Below, one piece after another: positions 34,250 through 43,479 of a stretch of 64,000 bases of DNA. How positions within the stretch are numbered: the stretch's first letter is position 1; each line of letters starts with the position of its first letter. The translations under genes and the position numbers were made by a program. Under the pieces are notes generated by a model. That model saw only the letters and a program-made list of their open reading frames with translations. It had not been told where the DNA came from and searched no databases. Location: positions 124,001-188,000 of the forward strand of contig NZ_VFMR01000001.1 in the NCBI RefSeq assembly GCF_006715145.1. Reading direction: 5' to 3'. This DNA comes from Microbacterium sp. SLBN-146. Lineage in GTDB: Bacteria > Actinomycetota > Actinomycetes > Actinomycetales > Microbacteriaceae.

Positions 34250-34525
34250 TCAGGCGGCGTAGCGGCCGGCCTTGATGGCGCGGGCCTTGCCCTTGGCCGC
34301 CTCTTCTTCGCGGTTCTTCGGCGGCGCGTTCGTCACGAGCGCGTCGAGGAGGTGCTGCGTCGCGTGCGAGATCTCGTGGACGGCGCGGTCGAAGGCCTCC
34401 TGATTGACCTTCGACGGCTTCGTCGTGCCCGCGATCTTGCGGACGTACTGCAGGGCGGCGGCGTGGATCTCCTCGGACGTCGCGGCCGGCTCGAAGTTGT
34501 GGAGAGTGTGGATGCTGCGGCACAT
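34250..34525 (-). CDS. DUF2277 family protein
   Basis: A 91-residue cytoplasmic protein with the DUF2277 signature MCRSIHTLHNFEPAATSEEI, followed by AAALQYVRKIAGTTKPSKVN and a lysine/arginine-rich tail. Function unknown; a small helical, possibly nucleic-acid-binding protein. ATG 34525 is seven bases after TATCGT (34533-34538), again a leaderless arrangement, so the longer upstream frame is not used. Confidence 0.88.
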   Translation of the reverse strand: MCRSIHTLHNFEPAATSEEIHAAALQYVRKIAGTTKPSKVNQEAFDRAVHEISHATQHLLDALVTNAPPKNREEEAAKGKARAIKAGRYAA

Positions 34526-34532
34526 GCCCCAG

Positions 34533-34538
34533 ACGATA
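34533..34538 (-). promoter_or_regulatory. Leaderless -10 box (TATCGT) of the DUF2277 gene
   Basis: TATCGT on the minus strand, seven bases before ATG 34525. It lies just downstream of the TMEM175-type gene's stop. Confidence 0.45.
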
Positions 34539-34557
34539 CGCCGGGGCGCGGCATCCG

Positions 34558-35208
34558 TCAGCCCCCGGAATGCCCGGTCGACTCGACCCGCCCCGCACCA
34601 CGTCGTCGGATCACCGCAGAGAGCGGCGCGTTGAAGACGTAGGCGAGGAACGCCCACGATCCGATCCAGGGGGCCAGGACGATCGTCACCGCGCCGCACG
34701 CGAGCGCGACGAGTCCGTCGCTTCCCCCCGCGGCAGCTTCCGCCTTGGCATCGTCCTTGAGCAGGTGCCCGTTCTTCGCGGCGGCCCACGTCCACGTGGC
34801 GACGCCCATCGCCGTCGCGAGGAAGAAGTTGATCGGCAGCAGGATGCGGCCCGCGAGGTACTCGGAGTACTCGTCGACGAGGCTCGTGGTGAAGGGGATC
34901 AGCACGATGAAGAGCAGTCGGCCGTTGTTGAGCCACAGCAGCACGGCATCCGCGCGCGCGATGAGTCGGAACTGCGTCATGTGGATGACCCACAGGCCGC
35001 TCAGCAGCGCGAAGCTGATGGCGAACGAGAGGAAGTTCGGCCACATCCCGCCGAGGGCTGCCCACAGGGATGCATCGGAGTCGACGGTGCCGAGCGCCGT
35101 CGTCGTGAGGTCGAGCACGAGAAGCGTCGCCGCGATCGCGATGACGGCATCCGTGTACGACTCGACGCGCGCGGCCGAGTAGAAGACAGGTCTCTGCTCG
35201 CGTGCCAT
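34558..35208 (-). CDS. TMEM175-family (DUF1211) potassium channel-like protein
   Basis: A 216-residue membrane protein with about six helices. The first helix carries RVESYTDAVIAIAATLLVLDL, which matches the RxxxFSDxVxAIxxTLLVL filter helix of bacterial TMEM175 channels, tetrameric leak-type potassium channels. It ends in a charged cytoplasmic tail. ATG 35208 is seven bases after TAGTCT (35216-35221). A perfect 14-base palindrome lies directly upstream of that box and could be an operator. Confidence 0.88.
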   Translation of the reverse strand: MAREQRPVFYSAARVESYTDAVIAIAATLLVLDLTTTALGTVDSDASLWAALGGMWPNFLSFAISFALLSGLWVIHMTQFRLIARADAVLLWLNNGRLLFIVLIPFTTSLVDEYSEYLAGRILLPINFFLATAMGVATWTWAAAKNGHLLKDDAKAEAAAGGSDGLVALACGAVTIVLAPWIGSWAFLAYVFNAPLSAVIRRRGAGRVESTGHSGG

Positions 35209-35215
35209 GCCGCTC

Positions 35216-35237
35216 AGACTAGCGAGAGATATCTCTC
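35216..35237 (-). promoter_or_regulatory. Leaderless promoter with embedded palindrome, TMEM175-type gene
   Basis: The -10 box TAGTCT (35216-35221, minus strand) is preceded two bases further up by the perfect palindrome GAGAGATATCTCTC (35224-35237), which would sit in the -10/-35 spacer. Confidence 0.5.
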
Positions 35238-35247
35238 CCGCAGCCGG

Positions 35248-37094
<1,847 letters not shown>

Positions 37095-38453
37095 GTGGGT
37101 CCTACGACTGTGATCGCTAGGCGACCGCGGCGATGGCTGCTTGTCGTCGCCGCCGCGCTGTTCGCGGCAATGATGCTTTTTCTCCAGGCGCCGCAGGGTG
37201 CCTGGGCGGATAGCGACGATCCCCCCGAAGAACAGGAAGTCACCGACTTCTACTTCGGCGGCATCGTCACGAACGATGATGAGCCCGTCGCGGGCGTCAC
37301 CATGACGATCGAAGGCAACGGTTTCGACGCCGAGACCGTGACGGATGCCGAGGGGCGCTGGCGCCTCTACGTCCCCGAGAAGGAGACGTACGTCCTCACG
37401 ATCGACGAGTCGACGCTCCCGGATGGGGTCATCGTCGACCCCACGCTTCTCGCCGAGGGCATCCAGCCCATGCAGGGGACGTCGGGCTCGTTCGAGGTCG
37501 AGTTCGGCCTGACCGGTTCCAAGATCATCAACCTGTTCTTGGGGGCGGGTGAGCGCGTGACGACGTCGTTCTTCGATCAGTTCGTCGAACGTGTCATCAA
37601 CGGCCTCAACTTCGGTCTGCTGCTGGCCCTCGCATCGATCGGCGTCTCGCTGATCTTCGGAACGACGGGCCTGACGAACTTCGCGCACGCCGAGATGGTG
37701 ACGTTCGGCGCCATCATCGCGGTCGCGCTCGGCGTGGGCCTGCAGATTCCGATGTGGTTGACGATCCCGATCGTCATCATCGTCGGCGGCGCGTTCGGCT
37801 GGGCTTTGGATGCCGGACTGTGGAAACCGCTCAGGCGCAAGGGCATCGGTCTCGTCCAGCTCATGATCGTGAGCATCGGACTCTCTCTCGCGGTGCGCTA
37901 CCTCTACCAGTTCCTCATGGGCGGCGGCACGGTGCAGCTCCCCGACGCCGGGGCTCCCAAGATCCAGATCCTGGGACCCATCCGGCTGTCGGTCATCGAC
38001 ATGATGTCGATGGGCATCAGCATCGTCGTGATCGTCGCCGTGGCGTTCTGGCTCCTGCGGACTCGCGTCGGAAAGGCCACACGCGCCATCTCCGACAACC
38101 CGGGCCTCGCCGCAGCATCCGGAATCAATGTCGACGGTGTCATTCGCACGGTCTGGATCATCTCCGCAGCGCTGGCGGCCCTCGCTGGCATCCTGTGGGG
38201 CTACTTCCGTCCGGGCGTCCGCTGGGACATGGGTGTGCACATCCTGCTGCTCATCTTCGCCGCGGTCACCCTCGGTGGCCTCGGAACAGCGTTCGGCGCG
38301 CTCATCGGCTCGATCATCGTCGGCCTGCTCGTGGAGGTCTCGACCCTCTGGATGCCGTCCGACCTCAAGTACGTGGGTGCGCTCGCCGTGCTCATTCTCA
38401 TTCTGCTCGTCAGGCCACAGGGAATCCTGGGCCGCAAAGAGAGACTCGGTTAG
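37095..38453 (+). CDS. Branched-chain amino acid type ABC permease (LivH type) with an extracellular N-terminal domain
   Basis: A 452-residue permease. The C-terminal 300 residues are a standard LivH-type channel with about eight helices (GLNFGLLLALASIGVSLIFGTTGLTNFAHAEMVTFGA; PQGILGRKERLG at the end). Ahead of it stand a signal-like helix (WLLVVAAALFAAMMLFLQ) and an exported domain of about 115 residues resembling a carboxypeptidase-regulatory-like beta sandwich (GIVTNDDEPVAGVTMTIEG, YVPEKETYVLTIDE). Such an added domain is absent from the usual 290-residue LivH. The start is GTG 37095, four bases after GGAGG. First gene of a four-gene operon. Confidence 0.88.
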   Translation: MGPTTVIARRPRRWLLVVAAALFAAMMLFLQAPQGAWADSDDPPEEQEVTDFYFGGIVTNDDEPVAGVTMTIEGNGFDAETVTDAEGRWRLYVPEKETYVLTIDESTLPDGVIVDPTLLAEGIQPMQGTSGSFEVEFGLTGSKIINLFLGAGERVTTSFFDQFVERVINGLNFGLLLALASIGVSLIFGTTGLTNFAHAEMVTFGAIIAVALGVGLQIPMWLTIPIVIIVGGAFGWALDAGLWKPLRRKGIGLVQLMIVSIGLSLAVRYLYQFLMGGGTVQLPDAGAPKIQILGPIRLSVIDMMSMGISIVVIVAVAFWLLRTRVGKATRAISDNPGLAAASGINVDGVIRTVWIISAALAALAGILWGYFRPGVRWDMGVHILLLIFAAVTLGGLGTAFGALIGSIIVGLLVEVSTLWMPSDLKYVGALAVLILILLVRPQGILGRKERLG

Positions 38454-38462
38454 GAGGCGACC

Positions 38463-39440
38463 ATGGATTGGGGAGGCATTCTCAACAACACCGCGGGTTG
38501 GCTGTTCAGCCCGACGACGATCGCCTATGCACTGGCGGCGACCGGACTTGCGGTTCACTTCGGCTATACCGGCCTTCTGAACTTCGGTATGGCGGGCTTC
38601 ATGGCGATCGGCGCGTACAGCTACGCGATCTCGATCCTGTCGTTCGGGCTGCCCTGGTGGCTCGGCATCATCATCGGAATGGCGGGCGCAGCGGTCTTCG
38701 CGCTCATCCTCGGTATCCCGACGCTGCGACTGCGAGCGGACTATCTCGCCATCGTGACGATCGCCGCGGCCGAAATCGTGCGCCTCATGTTCACCACGAC
38801 GGTGTTCGACGAGTGGACGAACTCGGCCGACGGGCTCGGCGGATACCACGAGGGATTCCGCGCGGCGAACCCGTTCCCGCCCGGAACGTATGGATTCGGC
38901 CCGTGGGTGTTCTCGGAGACGGCCCTGTGGGTGCGTGTCTTCGGACTCATCCTTCTGGCGATCGCAGTCTTCATCGTCTGGTCCGTCATGCGCAGCCCGT
39001 GGGGTCGCGTGCTGAAGGGCATCCGTGAAGACGAGGATGCCGTGCGCTCGCTCGGCAAGAACGTCTTCGCCTACAAGATGCAGTCGCTCGTGCTCGGTGG
39101 CATCTTCGGAGCCCTCGGTGGCGTCGTGTTCGCACTGCCGTCCGCAGTGGTCCCGGCCACGTACACGACGAGCCTGACGTTCTTCATCTGGACGATCCTG
39201 CTCCTCGGTGGCGCTGCCACGGTGTTCGGCCCCGCTCTCGGTGCCGTCATCTTCTGGGTGATCATGGCCTTCCTCGACGGCGTGCTCCCGGCACTCGCGT
39301 CGTCGGGCATCCTGCCGATCTCGCCCATCCAGGCGGGCACACTGCGCTTCGTCCTCGTCGGCGTCGCGCTCATGCTGCTCGTCATCTTCCGCCCACAGGG
39401 CATCCTCGGAAACAAGAGGGAGCTGACCTTTGTCAAGTAA
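38463..39440 (+). CDS. Branched-chain amino acid type ABC permease (LivM type)
   Basis: A 325-residue membrane protein with eight to nine helices, partner of the LivH-type permease. The GYTGLLNFGMAGFMAIGAYSYAI segment near residue 37 and GRVLKGIREDEDAVRSLGKNVFAYK near 185 (ATPase contact) are typical of LivM, as is the terminal RPQGILG. ATG 38463 has GGAGG seven bases upstream and starts nine bases after the previous stop. Confidence 0.92.
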   Translation: MDWGGILNNTAGWLFSPTTIAYALAATGLAVHFGYTGLLNFGMAGFMAIGAYSYAISILSFGLPWWLGIIIGMAGAAVFALILGIPTLRLRADYLAIVTIAAAEIVRLMFTTTVFDEWTNSADGLGGYHEGFRAANPFPPGTYGFGPWVFSETALWVRVFGLILLAIAVFIVWSVMRSPWGRVLKGIREDEDAVRSLGKNVFAYKMQSLVLGGIFGALGGVVFALPSAVVPATYTTSLTFFIWTILLLGGAATVFGPALGAVIFWVIMAFLDGVLPALASSGILPISPIQAGTLRFVLVGVALMLLVIFRPQGILGNKRELTFVK

Positions 39441-40431
39441 CAGCACTCCCCCCGACGCCGGCACTCCGCCGACGACAGGGAGCATCCGCCGCCCCAAGAC
39501 CGAAGGTCTTGCCAAGGGCGCACCCGTCCCCGGGGTGGCGAAGTTCGACCCGATCCTCGTCGTCGACAAGGTCACGCGCCGCTTCGGCGGCCTCACGGCC
39601 GTCGACGTCGACCACCTCGAGGTGCCGCGAAACGCCATCACGGCGCTCATCGGCCCCAACGGTGCCGGCAAGACGACGCTCTTCAACCTGCTGTGCGGCT
39701 TCGACAAGCCGAACACGGGCACCTGGAGCTTCGACGGCAAAGACCTGAGCGGCATCCCGTCGTTCAAGGTCGCCCGCATGGGTCAGGTGCGCACCTTCCA
39801 GCTCACGAAGGCACTGTCGCTGCTGACAGTGCTCGAGAACATGAAGCTCGGCGCCCCGCACCAGAAGGGCGAGCGGTTCTGGTCGAGCATGATCCCGGCG
39901 ATCTGGCGCAAGCAGGACACCGAGATCGAAGAGAAGGCACACGGCCTTCTCAAGCGGTTCAAGCTCGACGCGAAGTCCGAGGACTACGCCGCATCGCTCT
40001 CGGGCGGTCAGCGCAAGCTCCTCGAGATGGCCCGTGCGCTCATGAACGACCCGACGCTCGTCATGCTCGACGAGCCGATGGCCGGGGTCAACCCGGCCCT
40101 CACGGAGTCGCTGCTCGACCACATCCTCGATCTGAAGGATCTCGGTATGACCGTGCTCTTCGTCGAGCACGACATGCACATGGTCCGTCACATCGCCGAC
40201 TGGGTCGTCGTGATGGCTGAGGGCCGCATCGTCGCGGAAGGGCCGCCCGACACCGTCATGCAGGACCAGGCCGTCATCGACGCGTACCTCGGTGCGCACC
40301 AGGACGTCGACCTCGGTGTCGTCACGGGTCGCGTCGAGGGTGAGCTGAACACCTCGGCGATCGAACTGCTGGAAGAGATCGACGAGGCCGAGGCCGACGA
40401 TCTCGCCCAGGCTGAGGAGGAGAACAAATGA
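39430..40431 (+). CDS. Branched-chain amino acid type ABC transporter ATPase (LivG type)
   Basis: A 333-residue ATP-binding subunit. Walker A is GPNGAGKTT (about 77), the signature LSGGQRKLLEMARAL (about 195), Walker B TLVMLDEP and the switch His FVEHDMHMV. It has a non-conserved 40-residue N-terminal tail and a 50-residue acidic C-terminal tail (EEIDEAEADDLAQAEEENK), both longer than usual. The start is TTG 39430, overlapping the permease gene by 11 bases with GAGGGAG seven bases upstream. Confidence 0.92.
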   Translation: MSSNSTPPDAGTPPTTGSIRRPKTEGLAKGAPVPGVAKFDPILVVDKVTRRFGGLTAVDVDHLEVPRNAITALIGPNGAGKTTLFNLLCGFDKPNTGTWSFDGKDLSGIPSFKVARMGQVRTFQLTKALSLLTVLENMKLGAPHQKGERFWSSMIPAIWRKQDTEIEEKAHGLLKRFKLDAKSEDYAASLSGGQRKLLEMARALMNDPTLVMLDEPMAGVNPALTESLLDHILDLKDLGMTVLFVEHDMHMVRHIADWVVVMAEGRIVAEGPPDTVMQDQAVIDAYLGAHQDVDLGVVTGRVEGELNTSAIELLEEIDEAEADDLAQAEEENK

Positions 40432-41249
40432 GCCAGCCATCGACAGGCTCGGTACCCGCCTCGGGTTCGAGCGATTCGCGCACCCGCTCGGGTGACGCTC
40501 CCCTGGGTGAGGGCGCCAAGAGCGACCGTGTCGTCGTCGAGGTGAAGAACCTCGACGCGGGCTACCTTCCCGGCATCAACATCATCAACAGTGCCAACCT
40601 GATCGCTCACAAGGGGGAGCTGATCGGCATCATCGGACCGAACGGCGCCGGCAAGTCGACGCTTCTGAAGTCCATCTTCGGCATGGTGAAGGTGCGCGGC
40701 GGCGAGATCACCGTCAACGGCGAGAGCATCGTCGGACTCAAGTCCGACAAGCTCGTCAAGCGCGGCGTCGGGTTCGTCCCGCAGACGAACAACGTGTTCC
40801 CGTCGCTCACGATCGAAGAGAACCTGCAGATGGGTCTGTATCAGCGGCCCAAGGCGTACTCCGAGCGCTTGGAGTTCGTCACGGGCATCTTCGCGGAGCT
40901 GGGCAAGCGCCTCAAGCAGCGCGCGGGTTCGCTCTCCGGCGGTGAGCGTCAGATGGTGGCGATGTCGCGGGCGCTCATGATGGACCCCGCCGTCCTGCTC
41001 CTCGACGAGCCGTCCGCGGGTCTGTCGCCGGTGCGTCAGGACGATGCGTTCATTCGCGTCTCCGACATCAACAAGGCGGGCGTGACGACGATCATGGTCG
41101 AGCAGAACGCGCGCCGCTGCCTGCAGATCTGCGACCGCGGTTACGTGCTCGACCAGGGCCGCGATGCCTACCACGGCACGGGCCGCGAGCTCTTGAACGA
41201 CCCCAAGGTGATCGGCCTGTACCTGGGTTCGCTCGGTCAAGAGGACTGA
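40428..41249 (+). CDS. Branched-chain amino acid type ABC transporter ATPase (LivF type)
   Basis: A 273-residue second ATPase subunit. Walker A is GPNGAGKSTLLKSIFG (about 70), the signature LSGGERQMVAMSRALM and Walker B VLLLDEPSAGLSP. A disordered, Ser-rich N-terminal tail of about 35 residues is unusual for LivF. The ATG overlaps the LivG-type stop (ATGA). The substrate may be a branched-chain amino acid, but urea and other amides are moved by relatives, and no binding residues can be read here. Confidence 0.92.
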   Translation: MSQPSTGSVPASGSSDSRTRSGDAPLGEGAKSDRVVVEVKNLDAGYLPGINIINSANLIAHKGELIGIIGPNGAGKSTLLKSIFGMVKVRGGEITVNGESIVGLKSDKLVKRGVGFVPQTNNVFPSLTIEENLQMGLYQRPKAYSERLEFVTGIFAELGKRLKQRAGSLSGGERQMVAMSRALMMDPAVLLLDEPSAGLSPVRQDDAFIRVSDINKAGVTTIMVEQNARRCLQICDRGYVLDQGRDAYHGTGRELLNDPKVIGLYLGSLGQED

Positions 41250-41258
41250 CACCGACAG

Positions 41259-41304
41259 AACGAGGGAGGGGGCGGATGCTGCGGCATCCGCCCCCTCCCT
41301 CGTT
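41259..41304 (+). terminator. Strong terminator after the transporter operon
   Basis: Perfect 21-base arms (41259-41279 and 41284-41304) with the four-base loop TGCG, ten bases after the last stop codon. Confidence 0.88.
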
Positions 41305-41326
41305 CTATGCCCGCTCCAGCTCTTTC

Positions 41327-41380
41327 GCTTGCCTCAAAGGGCGGGCTGCGCGGGGTTGTGACCGCCCTTTGAGACAAGTG
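41327..41380. repeat. Family 3 inverted repeat, copy 1
   Basis: GCTTGCCTCAAAGGGCGG on the left, CCGCCCTTTGAGACAAGTG on the right, two mismatches. Confidence 0.82.
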
Positions 41381-41465
41381 AACCGCGGGATGCGAGGAGG
41401 TGCCGCTTTGCTGCCGCTGAGCCCCGCCGTGCCGCACTGACGCTGACGCTCGGACCTCTTCCCGC

Positions 41466-41522
41466 TCACTTGTCTCAAAGGGCGGCCTGCGCGGCGTTGT
41501 GACCGCCCTTTGAGGCAAGTGA
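41466..41522. repeat. Family 3 inverted repeat, copy 2
   Basis: TCACTTGTCTCAAAGGGCGG and CCGCCCTTTGAGGCAAGTGA, one mismatch, 17-base loop. Confidence 0.85.
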
Positions 41523-41599
41523 ACCGAGGGATGCCGCGGCGAGGACAGCTGCACAGCCCCTCCTACTCATGGGCTCGGCCGCACGCACAGGGCCTCCTG

Positions 41600-41658
41600 T
41601 TCACTTGTCTCAAAGGGCGGGCTACGCGGCGTCGTGACCGCCCTTTGAGACAAGTGAA
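41600..41658. repeat. Family 3 inverted repeat, copy 3
   Basis: Perfect 21-base arms at 41600-41620 and 41638-41658 (core ACTTGTCTCAAAGGGCGG), 17-base loop similar to those of copies 1 and 2. Confidence 0.88.
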
Positions 41659-41687
41659 CCGCGGAGTGGCGTCCTCCCCACGGCAGA

Positions 41688-41717
41688 AGGCCCCGGTTCC
41701 TCGCGGAACCGGGGCCT
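41688..41717 (-). terminator. Terminator after the binding-protein gene
   Basis: Perfect 13-base arms AGGCCCCGGTTCC/GGAACCGGGGCCT with loop TCGC, 30 bases beyond the stop of the minus-strand gene. Confidence 0.82.
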
Positions 41718-41746
41718 CCTTAGCTAACGAATCAGCTGATCAGAGA

Positions 41747-43012
41747 TCAGTTGATGCGAACGTAGTTGTTGCCGTCCTCGTACTGGTAGACACCGATCGT
41801 CGCTTCGGTCGGGTCGCCGGCCTCGTCGAACGCGACGCCACCGGAGTAGCCGTCGTAGTCCGCGACGCCGCCGCCGAGGATGATGTCGGCGCAGTCGGCG
41901 AACGTGTCGCACTTCTCGCCCTCACCAGAACCACCGGAGACCTCCTGGAGGCTGCCCGCGATGTCGGCCGGAGTGGTCGAGTTCGCCGCGAGAGCCGCGA
42001 GAGCGAGGAGGACCACAGCGTCGTAGGACTCGCCCGCGTACGAGAAGTCCTCGAGCTCCGACCCGTCACCCTGCTCGAGCCACTGAGCCGAGACGCGCTC
42101 CTGGAAGTCATCTGCGAGCTTCGGTCCGGGCAGCGTGCCCTTCGAGCCGGCGATGTCGACGGGCATGTCGGCACCCCACTGCGACAGGTTTCCGTCGACG
42201 AAGTAGAACTTGTCGCCGGCGAAGCCGCTCGAGACGAACGTCGGGACGATCGTCGACGTCTCCTCGAACCCGATGACCGCGATCGCGTCGGGGTTCTGGG
42301 CGAGGATCGACGAGACCTGAGCCGAGAAGTTCGTGTCACCGGCGTTGTAGGACTCGCTGGCGACGACCGATCCACCCGTGCTCTCGAACGTCTCGGTCAG
42401 CGCGGCCTCGAGGCCCGTGCCGTACGCGTCGTTGAGGTAGATGATGCCGAGCGACGAGTTGCCGTCTTCGGCGATGAGGTTTCCGAGGACCTCGCCCTGG
42501 AGCAGGTCGGACGGAGCCGTGCGCCAGTACAGGTTGTCGTCGTCCCACGTGGTGAAGTCGGGCGAGGTGTTGGCGGGCGAGAAGGTGATGACGCCCGCGC
42601 CGACCGCCTGGTCGAGGAAGAGCTTCGTGACACCCGAGGATGCCGCACCGATGAGCGCCTGCACGCCGTTGCCGAGGAGACGGGGAACCGTCGTCTCGTA
42701 TGCCTTGTTGTCGGTGTCACCCGAGTCGCCGTACTCGACCTCGACGGTGATGCCCTTGGCGGCCTCGTTGATCTCGGCGACGGCCAGGCCGACACCGGCT
42801 TCCTCGGGCGGGCCGAGGAAGGCGAGCGAACCGGTCTGGGGCAGAACCGTTCCGATGCTCAGCGTGAGGTCACGCTCTTCGGTCGCGGGGGGTGCGCTGG
42901 TCTCGCCGCCCGTGCCGCCGCCGGCACAGCCGGCGAGGACGAGGGCGCTGGCGCCGGCGAGCGCAATGCCACCGAGAACGGTGGTCTTGCGCGAGCGGGT
43001 GAAGACGCTCAT
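41747..43012 (-). CDS. Branched-chain amino acid type ABC transporter, binding lipoprotein (LivK type)
   Basis: A 421-residue periplasmic-binding-type receptor. The signal peptide ends in the lipobox LVLAGC (Cys29), then a Gly/Ser linker. The mature domain begins LSIGTVLPQTGSLAFLGPPEEAGVGLAVAEIN, the family 6 pattern, and has GAASSGVTKLFLDQAV and YLNDAYGTGLEAAL. ATG 43012 has a perfect AAGGAG five bases upstream. It is encoded convergently to its presumed permease and ATPase genes, so the receptor has its own promoter and can be made in excess. Confidence 0.92.
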   Translation of the reverse strand: MSVFTRSRKTTVLGGIALAGASALVLAGCAGGGTGGETSAPPATEERDLTLSIGTVLPQTGSLAFLGPPEEAGVGLAVAEINEAAKGITVEVEYGDSGDTDNKAYETTVPRLLGNGVQALIGAASSGVTKLFLDQAVGAGVITFSPANTSPDFTTWDDDNLYWRTAPSDLLQGEVLGNLIAEDGNSSLGIIYLNDAYGTGLEAALTETFESTGGSVVASESYNAGDTNFSAQVSSILAQNPDAIAVIGFEETSTIVPTFVSSGFAGDKFYFVDGNLSQWGADMPVDIAGSKGTLPGPKLADDFQERVSAQWLEQGDGSELEDFSYAGESYDAVVLLALAALAANSTTPADIAGSLQEVSGGSGEGEKCDTFADCADIILGGGVADYDGYSGGVAFDEAGDPTEATIGVYQYEDGNNYVRIN

Positions 43013-43109
43013 GTTTCTCCTTGTTTGAGTGAACACGGGCTCGGCTCGGGCGCCGACCCAGTAGCTCATAACCTAACGGCGCGCGGGTCTCTGCAATGTT
43101 GCCGTTCGT

Positions 43110-43138
43110 TAACGATGTGTAACGCGACCCAATCGTTA
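43110..43138. promoter_or_regulatory. Possible operator upstream of the binding-protein gene
   Basis: TAACGAT (43110-43116) and ATCGTTA (43132-43138) form a spaced inverted repeat in an AT-richer stretch between the divergent binding-protein and copper genes. Its role is only a guess. Confidence 0.3.
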
Positions 43139-43175
43139 TCAATCTGCACACTGCATTGAGAGAATTTCGAGCACG

Positions 43176-43227
43176 GAATACCCCTCGGGAGTATTCTGTT
43201 GGAGAATCACGTACCCCGGTAGGGTAT
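43176..43227 (+). promoter_or_regulatory. Copper operon promoter with two CsoR-type boxes
   Basis: GAATACCCCTCGGGAGTATTC-like palindrome at 43176-43196 and TACCCCGGTAGGGTA at 43212-43226. Both have the TACCC...GGGTA form bound by CsoR regulators. TAGGGT (43220-43225), the likely -10 box, lies inside the second one. Confidence 0.6.
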
Positions 43228-43266
43228 GCGGGAAGACGCTTCGCGTTGGCGACGAGAGGGATGACG

Positions 43267-43479
43267 ATGACGGAAATCAGCGAATACCGAGTGACGGGCA
43301 TGACCTGCGGCCACTGCGAGGCCTCCGTGCGCCGTGAAGTCACCCAGATCGCAGGGATCGAACGCGTCGATGTGAGCGCACAGACCGGAGCGCTGATCGT
43401 CGAGTCCACGACGCCCGTGACGGATGCCGCGATCCTCGCCGCCGTCGACGAAGCGGGCTACGAGGCGGTGCGCGTCTAG
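43267..43479 (+). CDS. copZ: Copper chaperone, heavy-metal-associated domain (CopZ type)
   Basis: A 70-residue single HMA domain. The copper-binding loop is GMTCGHCEASV (Cys pair at about 13 and 16). It should carry Cu(I) to the exporter encoded next. ATG 43267 is chosen over ATG 43261 because AGAGGG ends directly before 43261 and only 43267 has a normal six-base spacing. The last base of its stop codon is the first base of the copA start. Confidence 0.92.
   Translation: MTEISEYRVTGMTCGHCEASVRREVTQIAGIERVDVSAQTGALIVESTTPVTDAAILAAVDEAGYEAVRV

Larger units (their letters stand above)
41305..41687. other. Gene-free interval holding three family 3 repeats
   Basis: Between convergent transporter genes. 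No credible coding frame; about half of it is the three hairpins listed separately, spaced 139 and 134 bases apart. Confidence 0.75.
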
